Shown piece after piece: positions 12,951-23,904 of a DNA stretch of 64,000 nucleotides. The stretch's first letter is position 1. Each line of letters starts with the position of its first letter. Below the pieces are notes generated by a model. It ran no database searches. It saw nothing but the letters and a program-made list of their open reading frames with translations, and had not been told where the DNA came from. A program made the position numbers and the translations under genes. This DNA is from Siphonodentalium dalli. Lineage: Eukaryota; Mollusca; Scaphopoda; Gadilida; Siphonodentaliidae. The DNA lies in contig CP136065.1 of assembly GCA_032622095.1 (NCBI GenBank), forward strand, positions 95,365,343 through 95,429,342. The letters run 5' to 3'.

Positions 12951-15390
12951 TATAAGCTCACTAGGCTTATTTTGTATGTAAATAGTCCCATATTGTTCTG
13001 TATTAAACAGCCTGTTCTCCCTAAAATCCGCACATTACCTGCTTATAATAAAGCTTTTTAGGTATATAATCTGCTTAGAATCGCCTCATATTAAGTCGGT
13101 AATGTGCTGAAAATTAGAACATTTTAGTCATAATATCGACTCATAATGAGGCTATTCTAAGCAGATTATATGTGGACAATGAAACAAATAAGCGAACCCA
13201 TGGCTTTTCAGGTGTACGCTCTTTAATATGTGTTTTCACTGTGGCCCGCGCCATAATACGAAATCACGGCTATGACTCCAGTATATGCTTATTTGAGAAT
13301 CAAATAATCACAATACGTAACTATTTCACATTATAGGTCGATTATGTGCGTATTTATGGGAGGATATGTTAGTTTTAAAAACCGTGTTTTATGTCAATAT
13401 AGAGCTTATATATTTTGCGATTAAATAAGCCAACATTAGCTTATATGAATAAAATTAAGTGCTTATTTTCAAGAAAATAGCATGACCTCTGCATTGTAAA
13501 TGTTGAGTTGTTTAATCGTCTTGTTTTCCAGCCTAGCTGTTCTCGTGAAAATAAGCACAACACGGGCCAATATCATATTGGTATGTGCTTATTTTCACGA
13601 GACCAAGCACAACACGGGCCAATATCATATTGGTATGTGCTTATTTTCACGAGACCAGGCTGACATCTGCATGGTAAGTCTTGGGTTGGTTTATTTGTGT
13701 TATTTTCAACACGAATTGCTACAATAAGCATAAGGCGGGCTTATCGCATATTGAAATATCCCAAGCATATATTTAGTGTTCAATTAATGACAATATGCAG
13801 TCTGTTCTCGTAAAAATAAGCTCATAACGGGCTTATTTTAATGAGCGAAATAAGCTCATACTGGCATCATTTAACCTCAATATACCTGAACTTTTTATAT
13901 ATTGACCTAAACACGGTTTTTAAAACAGTCAAATGTTGGACTATTTTTACACGGAATAAGCCTATCTTTGGTATTATTTAATCTACTTTTTTTTCTTCGC
14001 AACACATCCTCATGTAATTAGGTTCATATTGGACCTAAATATTCACACTGTTCATATGGACTTATTTGATTCTAAAATAAGCCCACGGTGAGGTTATCTC
14101 TATCATTCCTTTGAATGGCGCGGGCCACAGTTAACACACATTATAAGGAGCGTGAATCTAGTAGGTCGTGTCGATGAAAAAAAGGAAGATTAAATAATGA
14201 CAATATGGGCTTATTTCGTATGAAAATAATCCCATATTGGATTGTTTAAAAAAAAAAACGTTTTAGGTCCATATAGAACGTATATTGCGGTTAAATAATG
14301 CCAAAAGGAGCTTATTTCGCTCAGCAAAAAAATCCCGTTATGAGCTGATAGCTACATGGTAAGTCTTGATTTGGTTTATTTGTGTTGTTTTGCACAACAC
14401 GAATTGCAAAAATAAGCACAAAACAGGCTTCTCGCATATTCAAATATCCCATATAGGGCTGTTTTAATAACTATAGTTTAAGCACATATAGAGCGTATAG
14501 TGTTTTCGAATAATGTCAATATGCAGTGATACTGTACCCATGTATATGGTGCACATACCCAAATATACCGTGGTATCTACAAAAGTATACCCTCATATCC
14601 ACATCTATAAGCGTTTTGTGTCCATATATAGCGTATATTGCGGTTAAATAATGCCAATATAAGCTTATTTCGCTCAAAATGTGCTTATTTTCACAAGAAC
14701 AATCTGTATGGTAAGTCTTGAGATGGTTGATTCGTGTTTGTTTTCCACTCTATTGTCATGAAACTAAACACAATATGGGCTTATCTCATATTCAAATATC
14801 CAATATACACAAAAAAGGGCTGTTTTAATAGCCAGCGTTAGGCCCACATGGAGCGTTTTTGAGTTTTCAAATAATGTCAATTTGTAGCCTGTTCTCGTTA
14901 AAATAAACACATAACGGGGCTTATTTTAATGAGCGAAATAAACTAATATAGTCGTATTATTTAACCTAATATACATGCACGCTATATATATGGACCTATT
15001 AAACGCGGTTTTTAAAACAGTCCAATATCTAATTTTTTTAATAGCAGCATATCCTCGGGTAAATACATGTAGGTTCATTTTGGACCTAAGTATTCACATA
15101 GGTTAATTTTTGGACTTGATTCTGTAGTAAGCACACAGTGAGCTTATAGCCATTATTCCGTTGAATGGCGAGGGCCGCATAGAAAACACATTATAAAGAG
15201 CTTGAATCTGGTAGGTCGTGTCGATGAAAAAAGCTAGATTAAATAATACTAATATGGGCTTATTTTGCGTTATTTATAGGTCCATATATAAACCGTATAT
15301 TGCGGTTAAATAACGCCCAAAGAAGCTTATTTCGCTCATTAAAACAAGCCCGATATGAGCTTGTTTTCACGAGAGGCTGAAATGTGCATG
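12951..15390. repeat. GCTTATT palindromic repeats with block 2, run A
   Basis: Contains block 2 (13025-13380) and several palindromic copies. One starts at about 13810 with 'ctcgtaaaaataagctcat', running forward and then inverted to about 14350. Another runs 14894-15377, opening with 'gttctcgttaaaataaacac' and closing with the complement 'cttgttttcacgagag'. Linkers between copies share 'catggtaagtcttgagttgg'-type sequence. The LINE at 15391 interrupts such a linker, which resumes at 17124. Confidence 0.8.
13553..13656 (+). repeat. Perfect 52-bp tandem duplication
   Basis: Two identical 52-base copies (13553-13604 and 13605-13656) lie inside the GCTTATT run. Each has a central palindrome CCAATATCATATTGG and ends 'ttttcacgagacc'. 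Absence of differences implies a very recent slippage or replication event. Confidence 0.95.
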
Positions 15391-15741
15391 TGCATACAAC
15401 TACGTGTATTTGAATCTAATCTGGATTCATGGAGCAGGTCGCTGTCACAATGTCAACAATTAGTCACATCCATGTCCCCAAGTCACGGTATTAATGACTT
15501 CTTCGATAACTCAATACAGAAACAAATATTTAATGATAATATTCGTACCAAACTTCTCAAAAATAGCAATCGACGTGATCATCCAAGGAACAAACTTAGA
15601 ACGTATAGAACATTCAAAACGATGACTTCTTTGGAAATATATATCAACGTCATTTCCGTCCCAAAATAGCGTGAATCCCTGACAAAATTAAGAATAAGTT
15701 GCCACACCTTGGGCATCGAACGCGGACGCTACTTCGATTTC
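15391..15741 (+). pseudogene. LINE ORF2 C-terminal fragment, part 1
   Basis: Open to an in-frame TAG at 15667-15669; the same frame then continues through REKL/RESLTKLRISCHTLGIE-type sequence to the GRYFDF codons at 15736-15741, where the palindrome begins. Similarity is judged by the conserved LINE spacing: KLRTYR, then roughly 30 residues, then KLRIS.H.L.IE.GRY. The stop codon shows that this copy cannot make a full product. Confidence 0.75.
15736..15741 (+). repeat. Left 6-bp target-site duplication GATTTC
   Basis: GATTTC occurs immediately before the first base of the palindromic element and again immediately after its last base (16590-16595). It lies within LINE codons, and one copy suffices to keep the LINE reading frame across the site. 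Confidence 0.85.
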
Positions 15742-16589
15742 TACGGCGGCCTGGAACCGCCACCCCCTCTTCAGTTAGTATCCTGATATATCAGGTTACG
15801 TATCCTGATATATCAGGTTAGTATCCTGATATATCAGGTTATTATCCTGATATATCAGGTTACGTATCCTGATATATCAGGTTACGTATCCTGATATACC
15901 AGATTAGTATCCTGATATATCAGGTTATTATCCTGATATATCAGGTTACGTATCCTGATATATCAGGTTATGTGTCCTGATATATCAGGTTATTATCCTG
16001 ATATATCAGGTTACGTATCCTAATATATCAGGTTATTATCCTGATATACCAGGTTACGTATCCTGATATATCAGGTTATTATCCTGATATATCAGGTTAG
16101 TATCCTGATATATCAGGTTATTATCCTGATATATCAGGTTACGTATCCTGATATATCAGGTTACGTATCCTGATATATCAGGATAATAACCTGATATATC
16201 AGGATACGTAACCTGATATATCAGGATACGTAACCTGATATATCAGGATACGTAACCTGATATATCAAGATAATAACCTGATATATCAGGATACGTAACC
16301 TGATATATCAGGATACGTAACCTGATATATCAGGATAATAACCTGATATATCAGGATACTAACCTGATATATCAGGATAATAACCTGATATATCAGGATA
16401 CGTAACCTGATATATCAGGATACGTAACCTGATATATCAGGATACGTAACCTGATATATCAGGATAATAACCTGATATATCAGGATACGTAACCTGATAT
16501 ATCAGGATACTAACCTGATATATCAGGATAGGTAACCTGATATATCAGGAAACTAACTGAAGAGGAGGTGGCGGTTCCAGGCCGCCGTA
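15742..16589. mobile_element. 848-bp palindromic element built of palindromic 21/22-mers
   Basis: Terminal inverted repeats begin TACGGCGGCCTGGAACCGCC at 15742 and end with its complement at 16589, extending ~38 bases with one mismatch. Between them are 36 copies of CCTGATATATCAGG (itself a perfect 14-bp palindrome; units 6, 12, 13 and 23 carry substitutions). Spacers are TTACGTAT (8), TTAGTAT or TTATTAT (7) up to unit 19 (16169-16182), and their reverse complements after it. The repeat is therefore 21 or 22 bp and flips orientation at the centre. There is no coding capacity. Flanking GATTTC direct repeats mark it as an insertion. I know no transposon family with this structure; a non-autonomous DNA element is the most likely reading. 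Confidence 0.9.
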
Positions 16590-16595
16590 GATTTC
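16590..16595 (+). repeat. Right 6-bp target-site duplication GATTTC
   Basis: Second copy of the target duplication; the LINE frame resumes directly after it with GAC GAA GCG GAC (D E A D), in phase with the codons left of the element. Confidence 0.85.
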
Positions 16596-17000
16596 GACGA
16601 AGCGGACCGAATTTGCGAAACATGCAATGAAATCGACAATTATTTACTGTACTTCTGTCAGACGAGAACATATCACCCAATCTGTTAAACATCCCCAACG
16701 AGAAACTATTTAAACAAATAATGATCAGCAGCGACTCAAAAACTATGCGGGCTTTGGTGCACACTTTGTCCACTATGGATTGAAAAAGAAAGGGGTTTGG
16801 CAACAGAGTAACGACTCTTAAATCGAGTACAACAAAAAGGAACAAAGATTCTTCGACTTGAGACCATGTCAGTGTTGCCAGTATCAACTCTGAATGGTAT
16901 GTTTGCCAATCATCTACATATATTATTTGAACGTATGATAGGCATATACCGGTATAACATATGTATATTGTCATATATAAGCATATACCGCCATATATCA
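16596..17000 (+). pseudogene. LINE ORF2 C-terminal fragment, part 2
   Basis: From 16596 the frame reads DEADRICETCNE...LLYFC to a TAA at 16686-16688. The coding trace then shifts frame (NIPNEKLFKQIM...LVHTLSTMD) and ends at a TGA at 16781-16783. The Cys-x2-Cys pair fits the LINE terminal zinc knuckle; the usual downstream His/Cys are not all present. A 163-codon minus-strand frame that overlaps this and the palindrome is a shadow. Confidence 0.7.
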
Positions 17001-18075
17001 TTGTTGTTACATTGTACTTAACTTTGTTTCATGTAATCCGTCCATTTTGTCTTGTTATTCTGTGTTCATGTACATTTGACCATATATGGTGTAACGTAAA
17101 TAAACATGATTGATTGATTGATTGGTAAGTCATGTATTTATTCGTGTTGTTTTCCAGCCTGTGTTCGAGAAAATAATCCCATAACGGGCTTATTTTAATG
17201 AGCGAAATAAGCTCATATTGGAATTATTAAGACTCATTATATATGTATGCTATATTTGAACCTAAAACAAGGATGTTAAAACAGTCCAATGTGGGATTAT
17301 TTCCATAAGAAATAAGCCCATATTGGTATTATTTAATCCACCTTTATTCATCGCAACATATATTCTCGTAAAAATAGGTTCATATTGGATCTAAAGATTC
17401 ACATAGGTTCATATTGGACTTATTCGATTCTGAAATAAACCCACAGTGAACTACTACCCGCTATTCAGCTAAATGGCATGGGCCACAGTTAAACACATTT
17501 TAAAGAGCGTGAGTCTGGTATGTCGTGTCGATGAAAACATTGAGGTTAAATAATGCCAGTATGAGCTTAATTCGCTCATTAAAATAAGCCCGTTATGTGC
17601 TTATTTTTATGAGAACAGGATGAAACATGTCCTCGTGCAAATAGGTTCATATTGGACATACATGTAACTATTCACAGGTTTATGTTGGAACTATCTGATT
17701 CTGAAATAAGTACATACTGAGTCCCTTATTCCGTTGAATGGCGCCAAACACCCTACAAAGAGCGTAGCTTTGGTAAGTTGTGTTTATGAAAAAAGGCAGA
17801 TTAAATCATTCCGATATGGGCTCATTTCGTATGTAAATAGTCCCATATTGTACTGTGTTTTAAACAGACTGTTCCCCAAAATTCCGCACATTATCTGCTT
17901 ATAAATAATTTATTTTAGGTAGATAATCTGATTAGAATGTCCTCATTTTCAGTCCATAATGTGCTGAAAATGAGAATATTTTAGTCACATTATCGACTCA
18001 TAATGGGGCAATTCAGATTATGTGCGGACAATCACACAACTAAGCCAACCCATAACTATTCAGATGTACGCTATT

Positions 18076-18170
18076 TAAAGACATAATATGGATTTGTTCG
18101 GGTATGTGAAACTGATAAGTTAGCATTCAGGCGCTATGTCAACTGGAGGAATGTAGCATTTTAGTAACAT
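18076..18170 (+). repeat. Short copy of the 'TTATGGACTTGTTCGGG' module
   Basis: Begins aaagacataatatggatttg, continues 'gtgaaactgataagttagca', and ends near 'tcaactggaggaatgtagca'. It shares this order with 19344-19510 and with the modules next to and inside the CARD gene (41475 and 43270), so it is a truncated copy of that dispersed sequence. Confidence 0.75.
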
Positions 18171-19343
18171 ATGGCAATAGTCCCATATGTACTGCTTTAA
18201 AAGCCGAGATTTAGGTCAATATAGAGCTTATATATATTGCGATTAAATAATGCCAAAATTATCGCTCGTTAAAATACGGCCATTAAGTGCTTATTTTCAC
18301 GAAAATAGCTTGACATCTGCATGGCAAGTGTTGAGTTGTTTAATCGTGTTGTTTTCCAGCCTGTTGACGTGAAAATAAGCACAGCACGTGCCTATCTCAT
18401 ATTGTTATGTGCTTATTTTCATGAGAACAGGGTGACGTCTGCATGGTAAGTCTTGAGTTGGTTTATTTGTGTTGTGCCACAACACGAATTGCTAAAATAA
18501 GCATGACGAGCTTATCGCATATTGAAATATCTATATAGGGCTGTTATAATAACCAGCGTTTAGGCCCATATGAAGCTTATTTAGTTTTCAAATAATGTCA
18601 GTTTGCAGTCTGTTTTCGTGAAAATAAACACAAAACAGGACTTATTTTAATGAGCGAAATAAGCTCATACAGAGGTATAATTTAACTTAATATGTATACA
18701 TGTACGCTATATATATGGACCTATAAACGCGGCTTTTTAAACAGACAATATCAGACTGTTCTATCGAACTAGTCCCATATTGGTATTATTCAATCTAATT
18801 TGTTTTCATCGCAACATATCCTCATGTAAATAGGTTCATATTTGACCTTTAAGTATTCACATATGTTCTTTTGATTCTGATATAAGTCCACAGTAAGCTT
18901 ATAGCCATTATTCGGTTGAATGGCGAGGGCAGCATTGACTATAAAGAGCTTGAATCTGGTAGGTTGTGTCGATGAAAAAAGCTAGATTAATAATACTGAT
19001 ATGGGTTTATTTCAGTAAAAACAATACAATTAGGGTAGCTTTGGTAAGTAAGTGATAAACTAAGGTAGATAAAATAATGCCAATATGGGCTTATTTCTTA
19101 TGTAAATAGTCCCATATTGTACCGTTTTAAACAGCCTGTTCCCCAAATTCCCGCACATTATCTGCTTATATAAAAAGTAAATATTCTAGGTAGATAATCT
19201 GCTTATGAACGCTCTCATTTTGAGTCGATAATGTGCTGAAAATTATACCAAATTAGTCACATTATCGCCTCATAATGGAACAATTCTAAGCAGATTATGA
19301 GCGGACAATGACACAACTAAGCCAACCCACAGCTTATCAGATG

Positions 19344-19510
19344 TACGCACTTTAAAGACATATTATGGACTTGTACGGGTATGTGAAACTGATAAGTTAG
19401 CATTCAGGCGCTATGTCAAGTGAATCGACCGTACCTCTCCATAGAAATCATCGTCTGAACTACGCTCAATTGTAAATATTTACTTCTGGAATCGGGACTA
19501 TTGGCGACAA
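19344..19510 (+). repeat. Partial copy of the 'TTATGGACTTGTTCGGG' module
   Basis: Has the same 5' words as the 18076 copy plus a further segment (ctcaattgtaaatatttact, then 'atcgggac') found in the copies at 41475 and 43270. The middle is deleted and the TATA-containing 3' third is absent. Confidence 0.75.
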
Positions 19511-19745
19511 TACGGGCTTATATCATATTATTATGTGCCTATTTTCACGAGAACAGTCTTGAGTTGGTTTATTTGTGTTGTATTCCACAACACAAATTGC
19601 AAAAATAATCATAAGATGTTCTTATCGCATATTGAAATATCCCATATAGGGCTGTTATAATAATCAAATAATCAAATAATGACAATATGCAGCTTGTTCT
19701 CGTAAAAATAAGCTCATAACGGGCTTATTTTAATGAGCGAATTAA

Positions 19746-20328
19746 AGGGGTACTGTACGCCACATGTTGTTGTTGGTTTCTATAGTCTCCGAGTCGGAGA
19801 ATAAGGTAACAATTTTTCCATTATTTGAAAGTCTGTTGAGTACGAAGTCATGTTACGGATGACAAATTTACCGGAATGCAAAAATACAAATTGTCGTTGT
19901 CGAGTAATTTTTGTAAAGTTTTCAACCAAATGAATCAAATAAAAGTTATATTATATGCATACTAGTCCCATATAATCATTTAAGTTATTGTATCGTCGCT
20001 AGTCAGTGAGTGGCTTGAGTGTTCTCCCCGTATCATCATAATATTTTAAGCAATCGTGTGTGCGATCGGTTTAAAAATCCAGTATCCCTCAATTACTATT
20101 TTTGATTACGGTAATTCGTAATTTAATTGACGCCATTTTATGGCTCCAGTCATAAATGCAATTTATATCAAATTATTAACTTTTAAATTATTAAATTTTA
20201 AGATAGCCTATTAACCTGAGCGTTTACAGAATACATCTTCGACTCAAATTACTTATGTTTCTATATATTATCGATATTAGATCGTTGTTGTCACCGGAAA
20301 TTTAATGAAAATGGCGTACAGTACCCCT
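19746..20328. mobile_element. TTAA-flanked element, TIR AGGGGTACTGTACGCCA
   Basis: Terminal inverted repeats AGGGGTACTGTACGCCA and TGGCGTACAGTACCCCT are perfect. TTAA flanks both sides (19742-19745 and 20329-20332). The host GCTTATT copy is interrupted between 'gagcgaa' and 'gctcat', so a single TTAA was the target. TTAA duplication is the signature of piggyBac-type transposition. At 583 bp with no reading frame, it is a non-autonomous MITE. Confidence 0.9.
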
Positions 20329-21980
20329 TTAAGCTCATACTGCCATTATTGAACCTAAACGCGATTTTTAAAGCAGTCAAATGTTGGACTATTTCCATGT
20401 AAGCCCATATTGGTATTATTTAATCTACTTTTTTTCATCTCAACATATCCTCAGGTTTATATTGGACCTAAATATTCACACAGTTCATATTGGACTTATT
20501 TTATTCTGAAATAAGCCCACGTGAGCGTTTACCAGTTATTCCGTAGAATGGCGCAGGCCACAGTGAAAATACCTTCTAAAGAGCGTGAATCTAGTAAGTT
20601 ATCTCGATGAGAATAGGTAGATAGATTAAATAGTGCCAATATGGGCATATTTCGTATGGAAATAGTCCCATGTTAGACTGTCTTAAAACCCGCATTTTCT
20701 GTCCATATCGTATACTGCGGTTAAATAATGGCAATATTTAGTTCATAATAACATGGCGTTTATGTGCTTATTTTCACGAGAACAGTCTGCATGTTGACAT
20801 TATTTGAAAACTGAAATACGCTCCATAAGGCCTAAACGCTAGTTATTAAAACAGCCTTACATGTACATGTATATGGGTTATTTTAATACGAGGAAAACCC
20901 GTATTGTGCTTATTTTCACGAGAACACGATTAAACAACTCAAGACTTGTCATGCTGTTCTCATGAAAATAAGTACAAAACGGACATATTTTAATGCGCGA
21001 TATAAGCTGATATTGGAATTATTTTGCCACAATATACGCTCAATATGGATCTAACACACTGTTTTTATAAATAAAACAGTACAATATGGGATTATTTCCA
21101 TACATATCAAGCCCAAATTGAAATGATTTAATCTGCCTCTTTTCATCGACACGACTTACCAATTTCACGATCTTTATAATGTTTTCACTGCGGCCATAAC
21201 GGAATAACGATTTAAGCTCACTATGGAGTTATTTCATAATCAAATTATTTCAAATATCAACCTATGCGAATAGCTACATGTAGGTCCAATTTGAACCTAT
21301 TTGCACGACGATGTGTTTCATCCTGTTCTCGTAAAAATAAGCACATAACGCTGCGAAACGGGCTTATTTTAATGAGCGAATTAAGCTCCCATTGTCATTA
21401 TTTAACAACCTAAACTTGTTTATCGACATGCAGCCTGTTCTCCCGAAAACCCGCAGATTATCTGCTTATACATAAACATTTTTAGGTAGATAATATGCTT
21501 ATAATCTCATAAATTTAAGTCGATAATGTGCTGAAAATGAGACAATTTTAGTCACATTATCGACTGCTAATGAGTCGATTGTAATCGGATTGTGTGCAGA
21601 AAATGACACAAATAAGCCAACTCACGGTTTTCATGTGTATGTTCTTTATAGTATGTGTTTTCAATGTGGCCGCGCCATAAAACGAAATGACGGATATGAT
21701 CTATTATCTGCTTATTTCACAATAAAATGTACCTATTTCACATTATAGGCCGATTATGTGCCTATTTGAGGGAGGATATGTTGCGACACGACATACCAGA
21801 TTCACGCTCTTTATAATGTGTTTTAACTGCGGCTCGCTTCATTCAACTAAATAACGGGTATAAACTCACTAATGGCTTATTTCCGAATCAATTAAGTCCA
21901 TTGAAACATATGTTAATATGTATGCCCAATATGAACCTATTTTCGCGAGGATAAGTTGCGATGAAAAACGGTAGATTTAA

Positions 21981-22459
21981 AGGTACTCAATCCGTAAAGA
22001 GGGTCCCCATCTCAACAGATTCCAACAACAACAATCCGATCAGAGGGTCCTATATTACTATTTCTTTGGCTTTGGGGGTAAAAAATATTTGATTCGAGTC
22101 GAGGAACCCATCAAACAAAGCTCAGAGTTATTAGATATTGATTTTTGAAATTTGTTAATTGCTCGAGATGAGTACTAATAACTGCCGTCAATTTGGTAAC
22201 CTGCTCGAGATTTTACGCCAAAACTCTATTCAAACAGACAAGGATGGATAACTCTATAATCAAGTGGTAATAATAACGAAATTTTGACTGTCTTCTGGGC
22301 CAGAAAGAATTCCCGATAATGAAAAATAATAGATTTCTAAAATCGATATCTAACAAATCTGAGCTTTGATGGGTGACTTCCTCGACTCGAATCAAATATT
22401 TTTGACCACCGAAGCCATTGAAATAGTAATTGAGAGGAGTTTTATCGGATTGAGTACCT
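21981..22459. mobile_element. TTAA-flanked element, TIR AGGTACTCAATCCG
   Basis: Perfect inverted ends AGGTACTCAATCCG / CGGATTGAGTACCT are flanked by TTAA at 21977-21980 and 22460-22463, interrupting the host word 'gtagattTTAAtaatg'. Internal inverted words around 'tatttgattcgagtcgagga' and its complement near 22380 make most of the element self-complementary. It is 479 bp and non-coding. A diverged internal copy lies in the CARD-gene intron (42595-42780). Confidence 0.9.
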
Positions 22460-22735
22460 TTAATAATGACAATATGGGAGATAGTCCCATATTGGACTGT
22501 TTTATAAACTGAGTTTTAGGTCCATATAGAGCGTATATTGTGATTAAATAATACCAATAGGGGCTTATATCGCTCATTAAAATAAGACCGTTACGTGCTT
22601 ATTTTTATGGAAACCATACATGTACTCCCATAGTGTACGTTTATCTCCACACAGAGCCTATATTGATATGAGCTTATTTCGCTCATTAAAATAAGCCGGG
22701 AGTGTGGCTATTTTCACGAGAACAGGCTGTGAAGT

Positions 22736-23124
22736 AGCATATACATGTACTATACATTCCTTTTTCATATACATATGTTGTACTTCCGTATATATTCATA
22801 TTAAAATATTCTTCATATTTCATACAGAATACTATATCATTATGTCCATGCAGTGTATCACAACTACAATTTACCATATCTTATCCTAATTTAATTAAAG
22901 GTTTAAACCAAAACATAGTTCGTACTTTAAATGGGTCGGGTTGTTCCGGGTCGCTTGGTGTCGGTTGTGCCTGGGGCGGATGGTCCCGTTCCTGTATATA
23001 CAACTATATACATGTGTATATAGTACATCTGACTACAGACCGAATCGGGACCACAGGGACAACTCGCGCGGGCGTATGTTAGGGTGGGTTGTCCAGATTT
23101 TCCGGGGCTGGTTGTCTCACGTTT
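22736..23124. other. No recognised feature; G-rich patch
   Basis: The first half is AT-rich. From about 22930 the plus strand is G-rich (gggtcgggttgttccgggtcg, read in parts) and unlike its neighbours. A plus-strand frame (22941-23306) has no recognisable domain and runs into the dispersed repeat, so I do not call it a gene. Confidence 0.3.
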
Positions 23125-23510
23125 TTATTAGCTCGTCTCAGGTGGAGCTATTGTCATCACTCTTCGTCCGTCGTCCGTCCATCGTCCGTCCGTCCGTCCA
23201 TCTACAATTCTTTGATCATCTTCTCCTCTGGAACCATGAAACCGAATGGGTTCATATTTGGTGTGTATGTTTCCTAGGTGACTCTCATTCAGATTTGTTC
23301 AAATGAGGACACTGGGTCAAATGGTTGCGAAGCCAGGGCCATAACTCTTTGCCACCATAGTAATTCTTACAACGACTTCTCAAATTTCATTGGGCCGAAT
23401 GGGTTCGTATTTGATACAAAGGGTCCTTGGGGGACTGTTATTCAGATTTGTTCAAATGAGGTCACTGGATCGAATGTGGGCGGAGCCAGTGACGTAACTA
23501 AAAAAAAAAA
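23125..23510 (+). repeat. Dispersed repeat with CGTCCGTC motif
   Basis: Starts near 'ttagctcgtctcaggtggag', followed by a CGTCCGTC run (23168-23200), then two related ~150-base segments each with 'ttcagatttgttcaaatgag' and 'gccataactcttt'. This organisation is common in bivalve genomes as a high-copy non-coding repeat. Open frames here are chance. Confidence 0.75.
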
Positions 23511-23904
23511 TTTAATTAAGATTTTTTGAATTTACACCTTGCTCAATTTAACAAACAAAAAAATTAGTTTTTAAACATTTTATAAAATTTGAAAAAAGTG
23601 ACACCATTATAACATCTGCAGAGTTATGAAACTTTAATCTTTAATGAAATAACAGAAATATTCCATTACCCATCCCCCATCCCATATGGCCCAAACCCAC
23701 CCCACCCTGCAGTGGCCTGCACCCAACCAACATCCCTTCCAACGGATATCATCTCCAGCTTCCAACTTTAATACCTGTTCTATTAAAGTTGCAGATATAT
23801 CTTTGTGGATAGACAGAGAGAGAGACACATGTCATTAATCTAGATTACAATAAAATGTCACCTGGCAGCTTGTGTAAACATTACTGCTAGCAATTTTAAA
23901 CAAA
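23511..23904. other. No recognised feature
   Basis: AT-rich with a C-rich patch (cccatcccccatcccatatg, 23668-23687). No gene or repeat landmark is seen. Confidence 0.3.

Larger units (their letters stand above)
15391..17123 (+). mobile_element. 5'-truncated LINE (non-LTR retrotransposon) remnant
   Basis: Encodes the C-terminal tail of a LINE ORF2. The left part reads KLRTYRTFKT..., then KLRISCHTLGIERGRY; the right part reads RICETCNE and LLYFC, a degraded zinc-knuckle of the kind that follows reverse transcriptase in many bivalve LINEs. It is followed by an AT-rich 3' region and a short (TGAT)n tail ending at about 17123, typical of CR1/RTE-like clades. Flanking repeat linker sequence ('gtgcatg' before, 'gtaagtcatgtatttattcg' after) shows insertion into a GCTTATT-family copy. 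The 5' portion, including all reverse transcriptase catalytic motifs, is missing. Confidence 0.8.
17124..22735. repeat. GCTTATT palindromic repeats with block 2, run B
   Basis: Resumes exactly at the linker broken by the LINE. Palindromic copies are recognised by opening words 'ctcgtgaaaataagcac..' and closing words '..gtgcttattttcacgagaacag', for example about 17145-17622, 18605 onward, 19690-20785 (split by a TTAA element) and 20935 onward. Block 2 copies lie at 17880-18075, 19150-19345 and 21435-21785. The last recognisable words (gctattttcacgagaacagg) end near 22730. Confidence 0.8.

Noticed and set aside
15769-16555. CRISPR-like array (repeated palindromic 14-mers with short spacers)
   Set aside because: Spacers are 7-8 bases from a tiny set, orientation flips at the centre, and the host is an animal. 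It is a palindromic minisatellite in a mobile element.
16510-17001. 163-codon minus-strand frame spanning palindrome and LINE
   Set aside because: It is antisense to the LINE coding trace, and its C-terminal part is translated repeat.
23634-23828. 64-codon minus-strand frame with W/G-rich sequence
   Set aside because: Generated by the C-rich patch at 23.67 kb; no domain.
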